Shown piece by piece: positions 8,059 to 15,815 of a DNA stretch of 64,000 nucleotides. The translations under genes and the position numbers were made by a program. Source of the stretch: Pseudomonas floridensis (GTDB taxonomy: Bacteria > Pseudomonadota > Gammaproteobacteria > Pseudomonadales > Pseudomonadaceae); the NCBI RefSeq assembly GCF_002087235.1, contig NZ_MUIO01000079.1:1-64000 (forward strand). Reading direction: 5' to 3'. The notes beneath the pieces are model-generated. The model searched no databases. It was given only the letters and a program-made list of their open reading frames with translations, and was not told where the DNA came from. Within the stretch, counting starts at the first letter, position 1; every line of letters starts with the position of its first letter.

Positions 8059-8796
8059 GTGGAGCCACACACCTGGCAGGTGCTGATTGTCGAGGACGAT
8101 CAGCGATTGGCAGAACTGACCTGCGACTACCTGCAGAACAACGGGCTGAACGTCAGCATTGAAGGCAATGGCGCACTGGCAGTGCAGCGCATCATCGACG
8201 AACAGCCGGATCTGGTAATTCTCGACCTGATGCTGCCCGGTGAAGACGGCTTCAGTATCTGCCGCAGGGTGCGTGACCGTTATGACGGGCCGATCCTGAT
8301 GCTGACGGCGCGCACCGATGACACCGATCACATTCAGGGGCTGGACACCGGCGCCGATGATTTCGTCTGCAAACCGGTTCATCCACGCGTCCTGTTGGCG
8401 CGCATTCATGCCCTGCTGCGCCGCAGTGAAGCACCGCAGGTGCCTGCCGCCGAACTGCGTCGGCTGGTATTCGGCCCGCTGGTGGTGGACAACGCACTGC
8501 GCGAGGCCTGGCTGCGTGAGCAGAGCATCGAACTGACCGGTGCCGAGTTCGACCTGTTATGGCTGCTGGTGGCCAACGCCGGACGCACCCTGTCCCGCGA
8601 GGAAATCTTCACCGCCCTGCGCGGCGTGGGCTACGACGGGCAAGACCGTTCCATCGACGTGCGCATCTCGCGCATCCGGCCCAAGATCGGCGACGACCCC
8701 ATCCACCCGCGTCTGATCAAGACCGTGCGCAGCAAGGGCTATCTGTTCGTGCCCGAAGCCGCGCAGGACATGAACGGCTACGTATTCAGCGGCTGA
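8059..8796 (+). CDS. OmpR-family response regulator, RstA-like
   Basis: This 245-residue response regulator has an N-terminal receiver domain (acidic pair VEDD, phosphoacceptor Asp in VILDLMLPGEDG, Lys in CKPVH) and a C-terminal winged helix (GAEFDLLWLL, SREEIF, DVRISRIRPKIG, TVRSKGYLF). GTG 8059 is preferred as start because AAAAGGAAG lies just upstream and the receiver begins directly after it; the frame is open further upstream. The sensor kinase gene follows after 6 bp, so the two form an operon. The pair most resembles E. coli RstAB, but the signal and regulon in Pseudomonas cannot be told from sequence. Confidence 0.9.
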   Translation: MEPHTWQVLIVEDDQRLAELTCDYLQNNGLNVSIEGNGALAVQRIIDEQPDLVILDLMLPGEDGFSICRRVRDRYDGPILMLTARTDDTDHIQGLDTGADDFVCKPVHPRVLLARIHALLRRSEAPQVPAAELRRLVFGPLVVDNALREAWLREQSIELTGAEFDLLWLLVANAGRTLSREEIFTALRGVGYDGQDRSIDVRISRIRPKIGDDPIHPRLIKTVRSKGYLFVPEAAQDMNGYVFSG

Positions 8797-8802
8797 CCCT
8801 TC

Positions 8803-10413
8803 ATGAATTCGATCTTTCTGCGGGTGTATGGCGGCATGCTCGGCGTGCTGGTGCTGGTGGCGCTGCTCGGCATGCTGGCGCTGCATGTGCTCAATCAAGC
8901 GCGTGGCGAGCAGTACCGCGAACGGCTGGCCCACGGCACCTTCACGGTAATGGCCGATAACCTGATTGCGCTTGACGATGTCGAACGCCGCCGTGCGCTG
9001 GCGGTCTGGGAGCGGTTGCTGGGTATTCCGCTGAGCCTGCAAAGCGTCGAACAGGCGCACCTGGACAGTGGCGCTCGCAGCCGTCTGGCGCGCGGGCAGG
9101 TGGTGGTCGAACAGCTCGGTCCGCATGCGGCGAAGGTCTATCGCCAGTTGAGTGACCGCGAACACCTGCTGCTGACCGGCGAAGTGCAGCAGATCACCGA
9201 GCAATTGGCGCGGGCGACGATCTATCTGTTGATCGACGAACTGGTTCGCTTTCCGGTCGATGAACAGCCAGCGCGCTTGCAGGCGTTGCGGGTCGACAAG
9301 GGGTTCGGTTTCGACATGCACCTGCTGGCGCTGGATCAGGCCGATCTGGACGATGACCAGCGCCGCCGCATTTATGAAGGCGATACGGTAATGGCGCTGG
9401 GCAAAGGTGGCGACTCGATCCGCGTACTGGCCGGGATCGTCGACACCAACTGGGTGCTGGAAATCGGCCCGCTGTATCAGATGAACCCTTATCCGCTGCA
9501 ATGGCTGGTGATGATTGCCTTGCTGGGCCTGTGTTTCATCGGGTTGGTCGTGTATCTGCTGGTGCGGCGTCTGGAGCGCCGAGTGCAGGCGCTGGAAGCG
9601 GCGGCCACGTTGATTGCGCAGGGCAGCCTGCAAACCCGCGTGCCGACCGAGGGTTCGGATTCGGTGGGGCGTCTGGCGGCGGCCTTCAACAGCATGGCCG
9701 AGCATTTGCAGCGCTCGCTGATGATCCAGCGCGAACTGGTGCGGGCGGTGTCCCATGAATTGCGCACGCCGGTGGCGCGTTTGCGCTTCGGTCTGGAGAT
9801 GATCAGCGACGCCACGACCCCCGAGGCGCGCCTCAAGTACATGCGCGGCATGGACAGCGACATTCAGGACCTCGACAAGCTGGTGGATGAAATGCTGACC
9901 TATGCGCGTCTGGAGCAGGGCGCGCCGACGCTGAATTTCCAGCGCATCGATCTGGACGCGCTGATCGATCAGGTCATCGCTGAACTGGCCCCGCTGCGTG
10001 CGGATGTGCGGGTAGCGCGGGGCGAGTGCAGCACCGCAGCCGAGGGTGAAAGTGCGTGGGTCGAGGCCGAGCCACGCTACTTGCACCGGGCGCTGCAGAA
10101 TCTGGTCAGCAACGCGATGCGCCACGCCGAGACGCAGGTGTACATCAGCTATCGGCTGGGCCCGCAACGCTGCCGCATCGACGTGGACGACGACGGCCCC
10201 GGCGTGCCGGAAGACGCCTGGGAGCAAATATTCACGCCCTTCATGCGCATCGATGACAGCCGCACCCGCGCCTCGGGCGGGCACGGGCTAGGCCTGTCGA
10301 TCGTGCGGCGCATCATCAACTGGCACGAAGGACGCGCCTTGATCGGCCGCAGCACAACATTGGGTGGCGCCTGCTTCAGCCTGTCCTGGCCCCGCACGCA
10401 GGCCCCGCGATGA
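8803..10413 (+). CDS. Sensor histidine kinase, RstB-like
   Basis: This 536-residue inner-membrane kinase is the partner of the regulator upstream. It has a transmembrane helix at about residues 7-29, a periplasmic sensor domain of some 200 residues and a second helix at about 228-252 (WLVMIALLGLCFIGLVVYLL). A HAMP segment follows, then the phosphoacceptor His in RAVSHELRTPVARLR and a HATPase domain with N, G1 and G2 boxes (LVSNAMRHAE, DDDGPGVPE, GGHGLGLSIVRR). The periplasmic domain is longer than in E. coli RstB (433 residues in total). ATG 8803 follows the regulator stop closely. Confidence 0.9.
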   Translation: MNSIFLRVYGGMLGVLVLVALLGMLALHVLNQARGEQYRERLAHGTFTVMADNLIALDDVERRRALAVWERLLGIPLSLQSVEQAHLDSGARSRLARGQVVVEQLGPHAAKVYRQLSDREHLLLTGEVQQITEQLARATIYLLIDELVRFPVDEQPARLQALRVDKGFGFDMHLLALDQADLDDDQRRRIYEGDTVMALGKGGDSIRVLAGIVDTNWVLEIGPLYQMNPYPLQWLVMIALLGLCFIGLVVYLLVRRLERRVQALEAAATLIAQGSLQTRVPTEGSDSVGRLAAAFNSMAEHLQRSLMIQRELVRAVSHELRTPVARLRFGLEMISDATTPEARLKYMRGMDSDIQDLDKLVDEMLTYARLEQGAPTLNFQRIDLDALIDQVIAELAPLRADVRVARGECSTAAEGESAWVEAEPRYLHRALQNLVSNAMRHAETQVYISYRLGPQRCRIDVDDDGPGVPEDAWEQIFTPFMRIDDSRTRASGGHGLGLSIVRRIINWHEGRALIGRSTTLGGACFSLSWPRTQAPR

Positions 10414-10501
10414 GGGGCCATGCAGGTTGCAGCGTACTCATCGAGCCGTAGCGATGCGTTTTTCTGGCAGAAGCAGATTTGAGTGCGTGGGTAGCTAACA
10501 A

Positions 10502-11101
10502 TCAAGGTATGAGCAGAACCGTTGCCAGATGCTTGAACACGGCGTCGGGCGGAGTTGCAGACATATCGGCGGGGTTTCTGTCTATCGCCAACGAGGCGTA
10601 ACCATGGGCCGCGCTCCAGGCCAGGACAGTGCGTTGTTCCAGCACTGTCGGGTCAGGTTCTGCACCATTTTGCTGTACCCAGGCGGTGCGAATTGACTGT
10701 CGAAGAAGTTGAAGGGCGGCTTCGCTGGATTCCCGAAGTCTGGGTGACGTGCGGGTTGCGCCATCGCTGCCCAGCATGAGCCGAAAATGATGGGGGTAGG
10801 TTGTCGCAAACTTCACGTATCCGAGCCCGCATCCCATCATCGGGTCTGCCCGTTCCAACTGAACGGTGCTGATGATTTCAATCATGCGCTCGTAGCCGTC
10901 GGCAGCAATCTCGGAAAGCAGATTATCCATTGACCCAAAATGATGGGCAGGTGCCGAGTGGGAAACATTGGCTCGTCGTGCGCACTCACGTAAGGAAAGG
11001 CCTCGCACTCCCGACTCTCCGACAATATCCCAAGCCGCCTGGCGCAAAACGGCAGCCAGGTTTCCATGGTGATAGGCGCGAGTGGTGTCTGGTTTCGGCA
11101 T
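10502..11101 (-). CDS. TetR/AcrR-family repressor with WHG-type C-terminal domain
   Basis: This 199-residue regulator has an N-terminal TetR helix-turn-helix (GVRGLSLRECARRANVSHSAPAHHFGS, residues about 32-58 taken as the recognition unit) and a ligand-binding domain of the WHG type (FATTYPHHFRLMLG). Such proteins repress a neighbouring gene until a small molecule releases them. It is divergent from the alpha/beta hydrolase at 11216, with a perfect 31-bp inverted repeat between them, so it probably represses the hydrolase and itself. The ligand is unknown. Confidence 0.88.
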   Translation of the reverse strand: MPKPDTTRAYHHGNLAAVLRQAAWDIVGESGVRGLSLRECARRANVSHSAPAHHFGSMDNLLSEIAADGYERMIEIISTVQLERADPMMGCGLGYVKFATTYPHHFRLMLGSDGATRTSPRLRESSEAALQLLRQSIRTAWVQQNGAEPDPTVLEQRTVLAWSAAHGYASLAIDRNPADMSATPPDAVFKHLATVLLIP

Positions 11102-11142
11102 GGAAACTCCCTACCTAAAATAAAAGTTATATAAGCTTCCTT

Positions 11143-11173
11143 CAGGCTATCTTGTCAATGACAAGATAGCCTG
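11143..11173. promoter_or_regulatory. Perfect 31-bp inverted repeat, probable TetR operator
   Basis: The arms CAGGCTATCTTGTCA and TGACAAGATAGCCTG are exact reverse complements around a single central A. The element sits between the divergent tetR-type gene (start 11101) and the hydrolase (start 11216), close to AT-rich TTATATAAG-like promoter words. This position and symmetry are typical of a TetR-family operator. Confidence 0.75.
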
Positions 11174-11215
11174 TTTAAATCCCGGCAGGTCTACTGATCT
11201 GCATGAGGAACCTCC

Positions 11216-12088
11216 ATGAAAAAGCCCAGGCACAATTTTCGTATAACGACCCAGCGACGTTTGCTGAAGCTGGCCAGTCGGGTCTCACCGGGCATCACTG
11301 GAAGATACCTTGCTCGACGGTTCATCACACCCCAGGCCGCTGGACGTGCAAAGGCCGCATCGGCCCTCGGCTTATCATCGGGGGTGCGCACTGACACGCT
11401 GATGCTGGACGGGATCGAGATATCCACCTATCAGTGGGGTGATCCTTCGCACGAACCCTATGTGTTGCTTTCTCATGGATGGTCGAGTTACGCATTGCGC
11501 TTCGCTGACTGGGTCCCCGTGCTGAGGTCCATGGGGTACGCGGTGGTCGGTTTTGATCAGCCTGCTCATGGATTGAGCGGCGGGAAAATCAGCCACATGC
11601 CGCAGTTTGTCGAGATACTTCAGGGCGTCGGTCGCCATTTTGGAAAACCGGCAGCCTTGATCGGGCACTCTCTGGGCGCCTCGGCTATCGTCTTTGCTCA
11701 AGAGAAAGAATGGTGTCCGGAGCGTTTCGTGCTGATCGCGCCGTTCGTGGCGCCAGCAGAGAACGCACTTCAACAATTTGACGCCGCCGGAATTGCGCAT
11801 CAGGCCTTCGCTCCGTTCGAAGATTACCTGCATGCGCTGACAGGTCGCCGATTCGCTGAATACGATGCTGCTGTGCAACTGCCAGGGTTTGACAGGCCTG
11901 CGCTGATTATTCACGACTTGCATGATCGTGAAACTCCATGGGAAAAGGGCGCCCGCTTTGCAAAGCTATGGCCGGGTGCACGCCTTTTCACTACGGAAGG
12001 GCTAGGGCACAACCGCCTCATCGACCACCCCTCGGTTATTGATGAGGTGGTCGCCTTTCTTAAGCCGGAAAAACCGCTGCCGGGTTGA
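11216..12088 (+). CDS. Alpha/beta-fold hydrolase
   Basis: This 290-residue serine hydrolase has the oxyanion segment HGWSSYALRF, the nucleophile elbow GHSLGAS, a likely acid in HDLHDRETPW and a catalytic His in EGLGHNRL. AGGAACC precedes ATG 11216. The N-terminal 60 residues are basic and contain no clear signal peptide, so the enzyme is probably cytoplasmic. It is divergent from a TetR-type repressor that likely controls it. The substrate, an ester or lipid, cannot be inferred further. Confidence 0.85.
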   Translation: MKKPRHNFRITTQRRLLKLASRVSPGITGRYLARRFITPQAAGRAKAASALGLSSGVRTDTLMLDGIEISTYQWGDPSHEPYVLLSHGWSSYALRFADWVPVLRSMGYAVVGFDQPAHGLSGGKISHMPQFVEILQGVGRHFGKPAALIGHSLGASAIVFAQEKEWCPERFVLIAPFVAPAENALQQFDAAGIAHQAFAPFEDYLHALTGRRFAEYDAAVQLPGFDRPALIIHDLHDRETPWEKGARFAKLWPGARLFTTEGLGHNRLIDHPSVIDEVVAFLKPEKPLPG

Positions 12089-12166
12089 TGCTCGGCACTT
12101 CAAGGCTGATGTTTGCTCACTTGCGAGTCATCAGGAAAATGTCATTGAAGAAGAGGTTGGCGACGT

Positions 12167-12853
12167 TTGACTCCTGATTCTCACGACTCTGCGAATCCTG
12201 AATCCCGTCTTTCCCGTGAAGAGGTGGCGCTTCCCGATCTGCTGCGCGCCGAGCGACTCGACGCGCTGTTGTTGAAGCTCTACGGCCCGGAATTGATGCC
12301 CAGCCATCGACCGGTGCTGGTGTCGCAATGGGCCAAGTATTACTTCATGCAGATTATCCCGCCGGTGCTTGCGGCCAGCCTGCAGCACAATCGTCATCAC
12401 GCGTTGCAACTGGAGCATGTCGCTCTGATGCTGGACGAGCGCGGTATTGCGGTGGGTATCCGGCTTGGGGCCGAGCGTGAGACTGCGCCGCAGGTCCAGT
12501 CCGATCCGTTTCAGCGCTTCGCCAGTCTGCTCGACGACAACCTGCAACCGTTCATTACTGCCTTGAGTCGTTACGCCGGGCTGCCCAGCCAGGTGCTGTG
12601 GAGCAGCGTCGGCGATACGCTGGAGACCTGTCTGACCCGAATGACCGGATGCAGCGATGCGTCATTGCGCGCCGGGTTTGCGTTGTTGACGACACGCAGA
12701 CGTCCGGATGGTCGGGTCAATCCGCTGTTTCAGACGGTGACTTACAGCGTGCAGCCCGACGTTGCCGCGCCGCGCAGGCAACGCAAGGCATGTTGCCTGA
12801 GTTATCAGGTCGAGTGGGTCGGGCGGTGCGAGCATTGCCCGCTGCCCGTTTGA
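12167..12853 (+). CDS. Siderophore-iron reductase FhuF-like (2Fe-2S) protein
   Basis: This 228-residue protein ends in a cysteine pattern KACCLSYQV...GRCEHCPL, that is C-C-x10-C-x2-C, the unusual 2Fe-2S ligand arrangement of FhuF. FhuF-type proteins reduce ferric siderophores in the cytoplasm to release iron. The best start is TTG 12167 behind GAAGAAGAGG, because an ATG at 12139 is in another frame and ends in a stop. It converges exactly on the phosphopantetheinyl transferase gene: their stop codons abut with no base between them. The neighbourhood of a carrier-protein activator for nonribosomal peptide synthesis suits a siderophore role. Confidence 0.82.
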   Translation: MTPDSHDSANPESRLSREEVALPDLLRAERLDALLLKLYGPELMPSHRPVLVSQWAKYYFMQIIPPVLAASLQHNRHHALQLEHVALMLDERGIAVGIRLGAERETAPQVQSDPFQRFASLLDDNLQPFITALSRYAGLPSQVLWSSVGDTLETCLTRMTGCSDASLRAGFALLTTRRRPDGRVNPLFQTVTYSVQPDVAAPRRQRKACCLSYQVEWVGRCEHCPLPV

Positions 12854-13579
12854 TCACGCCGGGACGGCAATCAGGCTCAGCAGATGGTCGTCCTGCACGC
12901 TGAACTGACCGTCCAGCTCCTTGCCTTTGTGCCATTCGCCGGACAGGTCGATCAACAGGCGCATGCGGGCGCTTCCATCTGCGTTCCACTCCAGCAGCTC
13001 GGCGTCTTCGAAGTAGAAACGTTGCTGCACGATGGGATAGAGCGCCTTGAACAGCGCCTCCTTGATCGAGAACGTCAGGGTTACCCGCAAAGCGATCTGG
13101 TCGTCCGGCGCTTCGGCCATCGCGGCCATTTCATCGGGCGTAAGGATTTCCTTGGCCAGCCGTGAGGCGCGGTCGTGGCTCAACAGGTTTTCAGTGTCCA
13201 GCCCCAGTCCGCGCCACTGTTGCTTGTGCGCGACCACGGCTGCGGCCCAACCGGTGCTGTGGGTGATCGAGCCGCAGATATCCAGCGGCCAGACCGGTGC
13301 CCGGTCTTCGCCGATGTCGGGGATGTGCTGGCGGGCATCAAGCCGCTGCAGTGCATCCCTGGCGCAGAGGCGTCCGGCAAGGAATTCGGTCTGGCGCTTG
13401 GCGACCGAGCGCTGAATGCTGGCCGGTGTCTGCACGGCGCAGCGCTGAAAATCGCCATCGGCAAGCTTCAGCGGATCGAAACGGCCACTGATCAGCACCG
13501 CCCCCGGCACCGCCTTAGGCAGCGGCCAGTGATGGAGCAGTTCGGGGCAACAGGCGGGGAGATGAGGGCGTTCAGTCAT
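12854..13579 (-). CDS. 4'-phosphopantetheinyl transferase, EntD/PcpS type
   Basis: This 241-residue enzyme transfers the phosphopantetheine arm of coenzyme A to carrier proteins of fatty-acid, polyketide and nonribosomal peptide synthesis. The Mg-binding motif GLGLDTENL, the SITHSTGWAAAVV segment and the FSIKEALFKALYP motif are all present, as in P. aeruginosa PcpS (242 residues), which serves both primary and secondary metabolism. The frame is open upstream of ATG 13579, but that start gives the family length. It is convergent with the fhuF-like gene and would activate siderophore and toxin synthetases elsewhere in the genome. Confidence 0.92.
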   Translation of the reverse strand: MTERPHLPACCPELLHHWPLPKAVPGAVLISGRFDPLKLADGDFQRCAVQTPASIQRSVAKRQTEFLAGRLCARDALQRLDARQHIPDIGEDRAPVWPLDICGSITHSTGWAAAVVAHKQQWRGLGLDTENLLSHDRASRLAKEILTPDEMAAMAEAPDDQIALRVTLTFSIKEALFKALYPIVQQRFYFEDAELLEWNADGSARMRLLIDLSGEWHKGKELDGQFSVQDDHLLSLIAVPA

Positions 13580-13714
13580 GGGCGGCATTCTGCCGGGGCA
13601 AGCCGACATGGACAAGTCCACTGGGGCTGGATCTTTACCCATCGTGCCCAGGCTCTGCGCAGGTATGTCATCAGTCAGGCTTTGCAGCCCGACATTTACG
13701 GCTACGTCTAAGCC

Positions 13715-13780
13715 CGGACGCGGAGCATGGGAACGATCAGGGTGAGGCTGCAATGTGATCGTGCCGATGCTCTGCGTCGG
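13715..13780. repeat. REP-like imperfect inverted repeat
   Basis: A 25-nt arm (13715-13739, CGGACGCGGAGCATGGG...) pairs with 13756-13780 (TGATCGTGCC...CTGCGTCGG) at about 21 of 25 positions, with a 16-nt loop. The word GAGCATGGGAACGATCA belongs to a short repeat family that I recall as abundant in P. syringae. It lies between two minus-strand genes and may act as a 3' stem-loop. Confidence 0.65.
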
Positions 13781-13790
13781 CAGCCTTCAC

Positions 13791-14579
13791 TCAGCCAAAG
13801 ATCTTCTTGAAGAACACTTGCATGTCCGACCATGAACTCTGGTCGGCGGCCTTGTCGTAGCCAATGTCCGGACCCCCGTGTTCGCCGTGGCTCAGGCGGT
13901 CGGCGTCGGGGTTGGTGAAGCCGTGTTTGGCGCCGTCGATGCTGACGAATTTGTAATCAGCCTTGGCGTCGTCCATTTCCTTCTTGAACGCCGCAACGTT
14001 CTCCGGTGTAACCATGCTGTCCTTGGCACCGTGCTCCACCAGCATGGGCACTTTGATGCCCGGTTTGGCCGGCGTGTTGGTAACCAGCGCGCCGTGGAAG
14101 CTCACCACGCCCAGCAACGGCTCGCCGCGACGGGCCGCATCGAGCACGATCTTGCCGCCGAAGCAGTAGCCGACGGCCGCGATTTTCGCAGGATCGGTCT
14201 GTGGCTGTTTCTTCAACTGTTCGAGCCCGGCATCGAAACGCTTGTCAGCCGCGTTACTGTCTTTCAGTGCGGCCTGCATGAACGCCATGGCATCTTTCGG
14301 GTGCTCGGTGTTCTTGCCGTCGCCGTACATGTCGATGGCCATGGCGCTGTAGCCCAACGCGGCCAGGTCACGGGCGCGACGCTTGGCGTACTCGTTCAAC
14401 CCCCACCATTCATGCACCACCAGAACCCCAGGGCGCGGGCCTTTTATCGCGTCGTCATAAGCGTAGTAGCCCACCAGTTTAGTGCCGTCGGCACTCTTGT
14501 AATCGACCTGCCCGGTCTTGATTGCCGCCTGGGCAAGCCCCGCAAGGCCCATCATGATCACTGTCATCAACACACGCAT
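13791..14579 (-). CDS. Dienelactone hydrolase family protein, exported
   Basis: This 262-residue alpha/beta hydrolase begins with a signal peptide (MRVLMTVIMMGLAGLAQA, cut after AQA). It has the family motif VLVVHEWWGLNEY and the cysteine nucleophile in GYCFGG, with an acid/His pair in the C-terminal part (SIDGAKHGF). Dienelactone hydrolases open the lactone ring in aromatic breakdown, but the exported forms have no assigned substrate. AAGGAG precedes ATG 14579. It is divergent from the phoPQ operon. Confidence 0.87.
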   Translation of the reverse strand: MRVLMTVIMMGLAGLAQAAIKTGQVDYKSADGTKLVGYYAYDDAIKGPRPGVLVVHEWWGLNEYAKRRARDLAALGYSAMAIDMYGDGKNTEHPKDAMAFMQAALKDSNAADKRFDAGLEQLKKQPQTDPAKIAAVGYCFGGKIVLDAARRGEPLLGVVSFHGALVTNTPAKPGIKVPMLVEHGAKDSMVTPENVAAFKKEMDDAKADYKFVSIDGAKHGFTNPDADRLSHGEHGGPDIGYDKAADQSSWSDMQVFFKKIFG

Positions 14580-14639
14580 GTTCAGCTCCTTCTTGGGTGG
14601 GTTGTCGCGTTGAAGGGCAAAGATAGCCGATTCCGCACC

Positions 14640-14678
14640 GTTCAGCGCAGGTTCATGCAGCGTTCAGTCGGGGTTCAG
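14640..14678 (+). promoter_or_regulatory. Four GTTCA(G/T) direct repeats at 11-bp period: probable PhoP-box array
   Basis: GTTCAG (14640), GTTCAT (14651), GTTCAG (14662) and GTTCAG (14673) are each separated by exactly 5 bp. Direct hexamer repeats one helical turn apart are how OmpR/PhoB-family regulators such as PhoP bind. A possible -10 hexamer TACTGT begins 11 bp after the last repeat (14690-14695), the spacing expected for an activator replacing the -35. The target is the secreted-protein gene and phoPQ. Confidence 0.72.
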
Positions 14679-14739
14679 CGCGGCGCGATTACTGTTGGCT
14701 CGTACCTTGACAGCGTCCCCGAGCGCAAAAGGAGTCCTT

Positions 14740-15099
14740 ATGCTGAGCCTCAACAAGTTTTTCCTGGCGTTGGCTTTTCTAGGTGGCAGTGCCGCGGCAC
14801 AAGCGGGTGATGGCAGGCTTGAGCTGACGCGCATCGAGCTCGGTAAAACCGAAAGGCTCGATGAGTCCAGTGGCTGGGCGCATGGCTGGAGTCATGAACT
14901 GGGCCGGCAAGGCCTGGACAGCGTGGCGATGGGGACGCAGTGGTCGCCGCCGGTTTACGGCGCGGTGTCGGGCACCCACAATGGTATGCCCGTCAGCCGC
15001 GAGCTCTTGCTCGGCAGCTATGATGTAAGACAGTCTGTGCCCGTCAGCGCCCGACTGTGGAGTACCGATGCGACGATGTCGTTTCATTCGATGTCTTGA
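14740..15099 (+). CDS. Small exported protein of unknown function, first gene of the phoPQ operon
   Basis: This 119-residue protein starts at ATG 14740 behind a good AAAAGGAG. It has a signal peptide (MLSLNKFFLALAFLGGSAAAQA) followed by a polar, probably soluble region with repeated Trp-Gly-Ser words (SSGWAHGWSHELG, TQWSPPVYGAVSG). I do not recognise a family. It precedes phoP by 38 bp, directly behind the PhoP-like repeats, the place that oprH occupies in the oprH-phoP-phoQ operon of P. aeruginosa. It is shorter than OprH (about 200 residues) and does not end in the Phe typical of beta-barrels. Confidence 0.75.
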   Translation: MLSLNKFFLALAFLGGSAAAQAGDGRLELTRIELGKTERLDESSGWAHGWSHELGRQGLDSVAMGTQWSPPVYGAVSGTHNGMPVSRELLLGSYDVRQSVPVSARLWSTDATMSFHSMS

Positions 15100-15137
15100 C
15101 TATGTCTTGAGGCCGGGGCTGTGCCTGGGAGGGCTGC

Positions 15138-15815
15138 ATGAAGTTGTTGGTGGTTGAGGATGAAGCGCTGTTGCGACATCACTTGCGGACCCGTCTGACC
15201 GAAGCGGGGCATGTGGTCGAAGCGGTGGCCAATGCCGAAGAGGCGTTGTATCAGGTGGCCCAGTTCAATCATGACCTGGCTGTGATCGATCTTGGCCTGC
15301 CCGGCATCGGCGGGCTGGACCTGATCCGTCAGTTGCGTGCCCTGGGCAAGGCATTTCCTGTCCTGATCCTGACGGCACGTGGCAACTGGCAGGACAAGGT
15401 CGAAGGGCTGGCCGCCGGTGCTGACGATTACGTGGTCAAACCCTTCCAGTTCGAAGAGCTGGATGCGCGGCTCAACGCCTTGTTGCGCCGGTCCAGCGGG
15501 TTCATTCAGTCCACGATCACCGCAGGTCCGCTGTTGCTGGACCTCAACCGCAAGCAGGCGGCGCTGTCCGAGCAGCCGCTGGCGCTGACCGCCTATGAAT
15601 ACCGGATTCTCGAATACCTGATGCTCCATCATCAACAGGTGGTGCCCAAGGAACGGCTGATGGAGCAGTTGTACCCCGACGATGACGAACGCGATCCGAA
15701 CGTCATCGAGGTGCTGGTCGGCCGTCTGCGCCGCAAGCTGGACGGCAACCTGGCGTTCAAACCCATCGAAACCGTGCGCGGCATGGGCTACCTGTTCACT
15801 GAGCGCTGTACGTGA
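15138..15815 (+). CDS. phoP: Response regulator PhoP
   Basis: This 225-residue OmpR-family regulator has a receiver domain (VEDEALLR, phosphoacceptor Asp in LAVIDLGLPGIGG, Lys in VVKPFQFEE) and a winged helix (TAYEYRILEYL, NVIEVLVGRLRRKLD, ETVRGMGYLF). With PhoQ it governs adaptation to low Mg2+ and cationic peptides, including lipid A changes. The segment PDDDERDPNVIEVLVGRLR is diagnostic of PhoP. It sits behind a possible autoregulatory repeat array at 14640 and overlaps phoQ by 4 bp. Confidence 0.94.
   Translation: MKLLVVEDEALLRHHLRTRLTEAGHVVEAVANAEEALYQVAQFNHDLAVIDLGLPGIGGLDLIRQLRALGKAFPVLILTARGNWQDKVEGLAAGADDYVVKPFQFEELDARLNALLRRSSGFIQSTITAGPLLLDLNRKQAALSEQPLALTAYEYRILEYLMLHHQQVVPKERLMEQLYPDDDERDPNVIEVLVGRLRRKLDGNLAFKPIETVRGMGYLFTERCT

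Noticed and set aside
8557-10284. 575-codon frame antisense to the RstB-like kinase
   Set aside because: Shadow of a recognised kinase gene; the residues are low-complexity His/Gln/Arg with no domain.
13715-13780. Treating the 25-bp inverted repeat as an insertion-sequence end
   Set aside because: There is no transposase or target duplication; it fits the small REP-like repeat class.
14640-14678. Reading the GTTCA repeats as a CRISPR-like or microsatellite array
   Set aside because: Units are only 6 bp with 5-bp spacers and sit in a promoter, so direct binding sites for an OmpR-family regulator explain them better.
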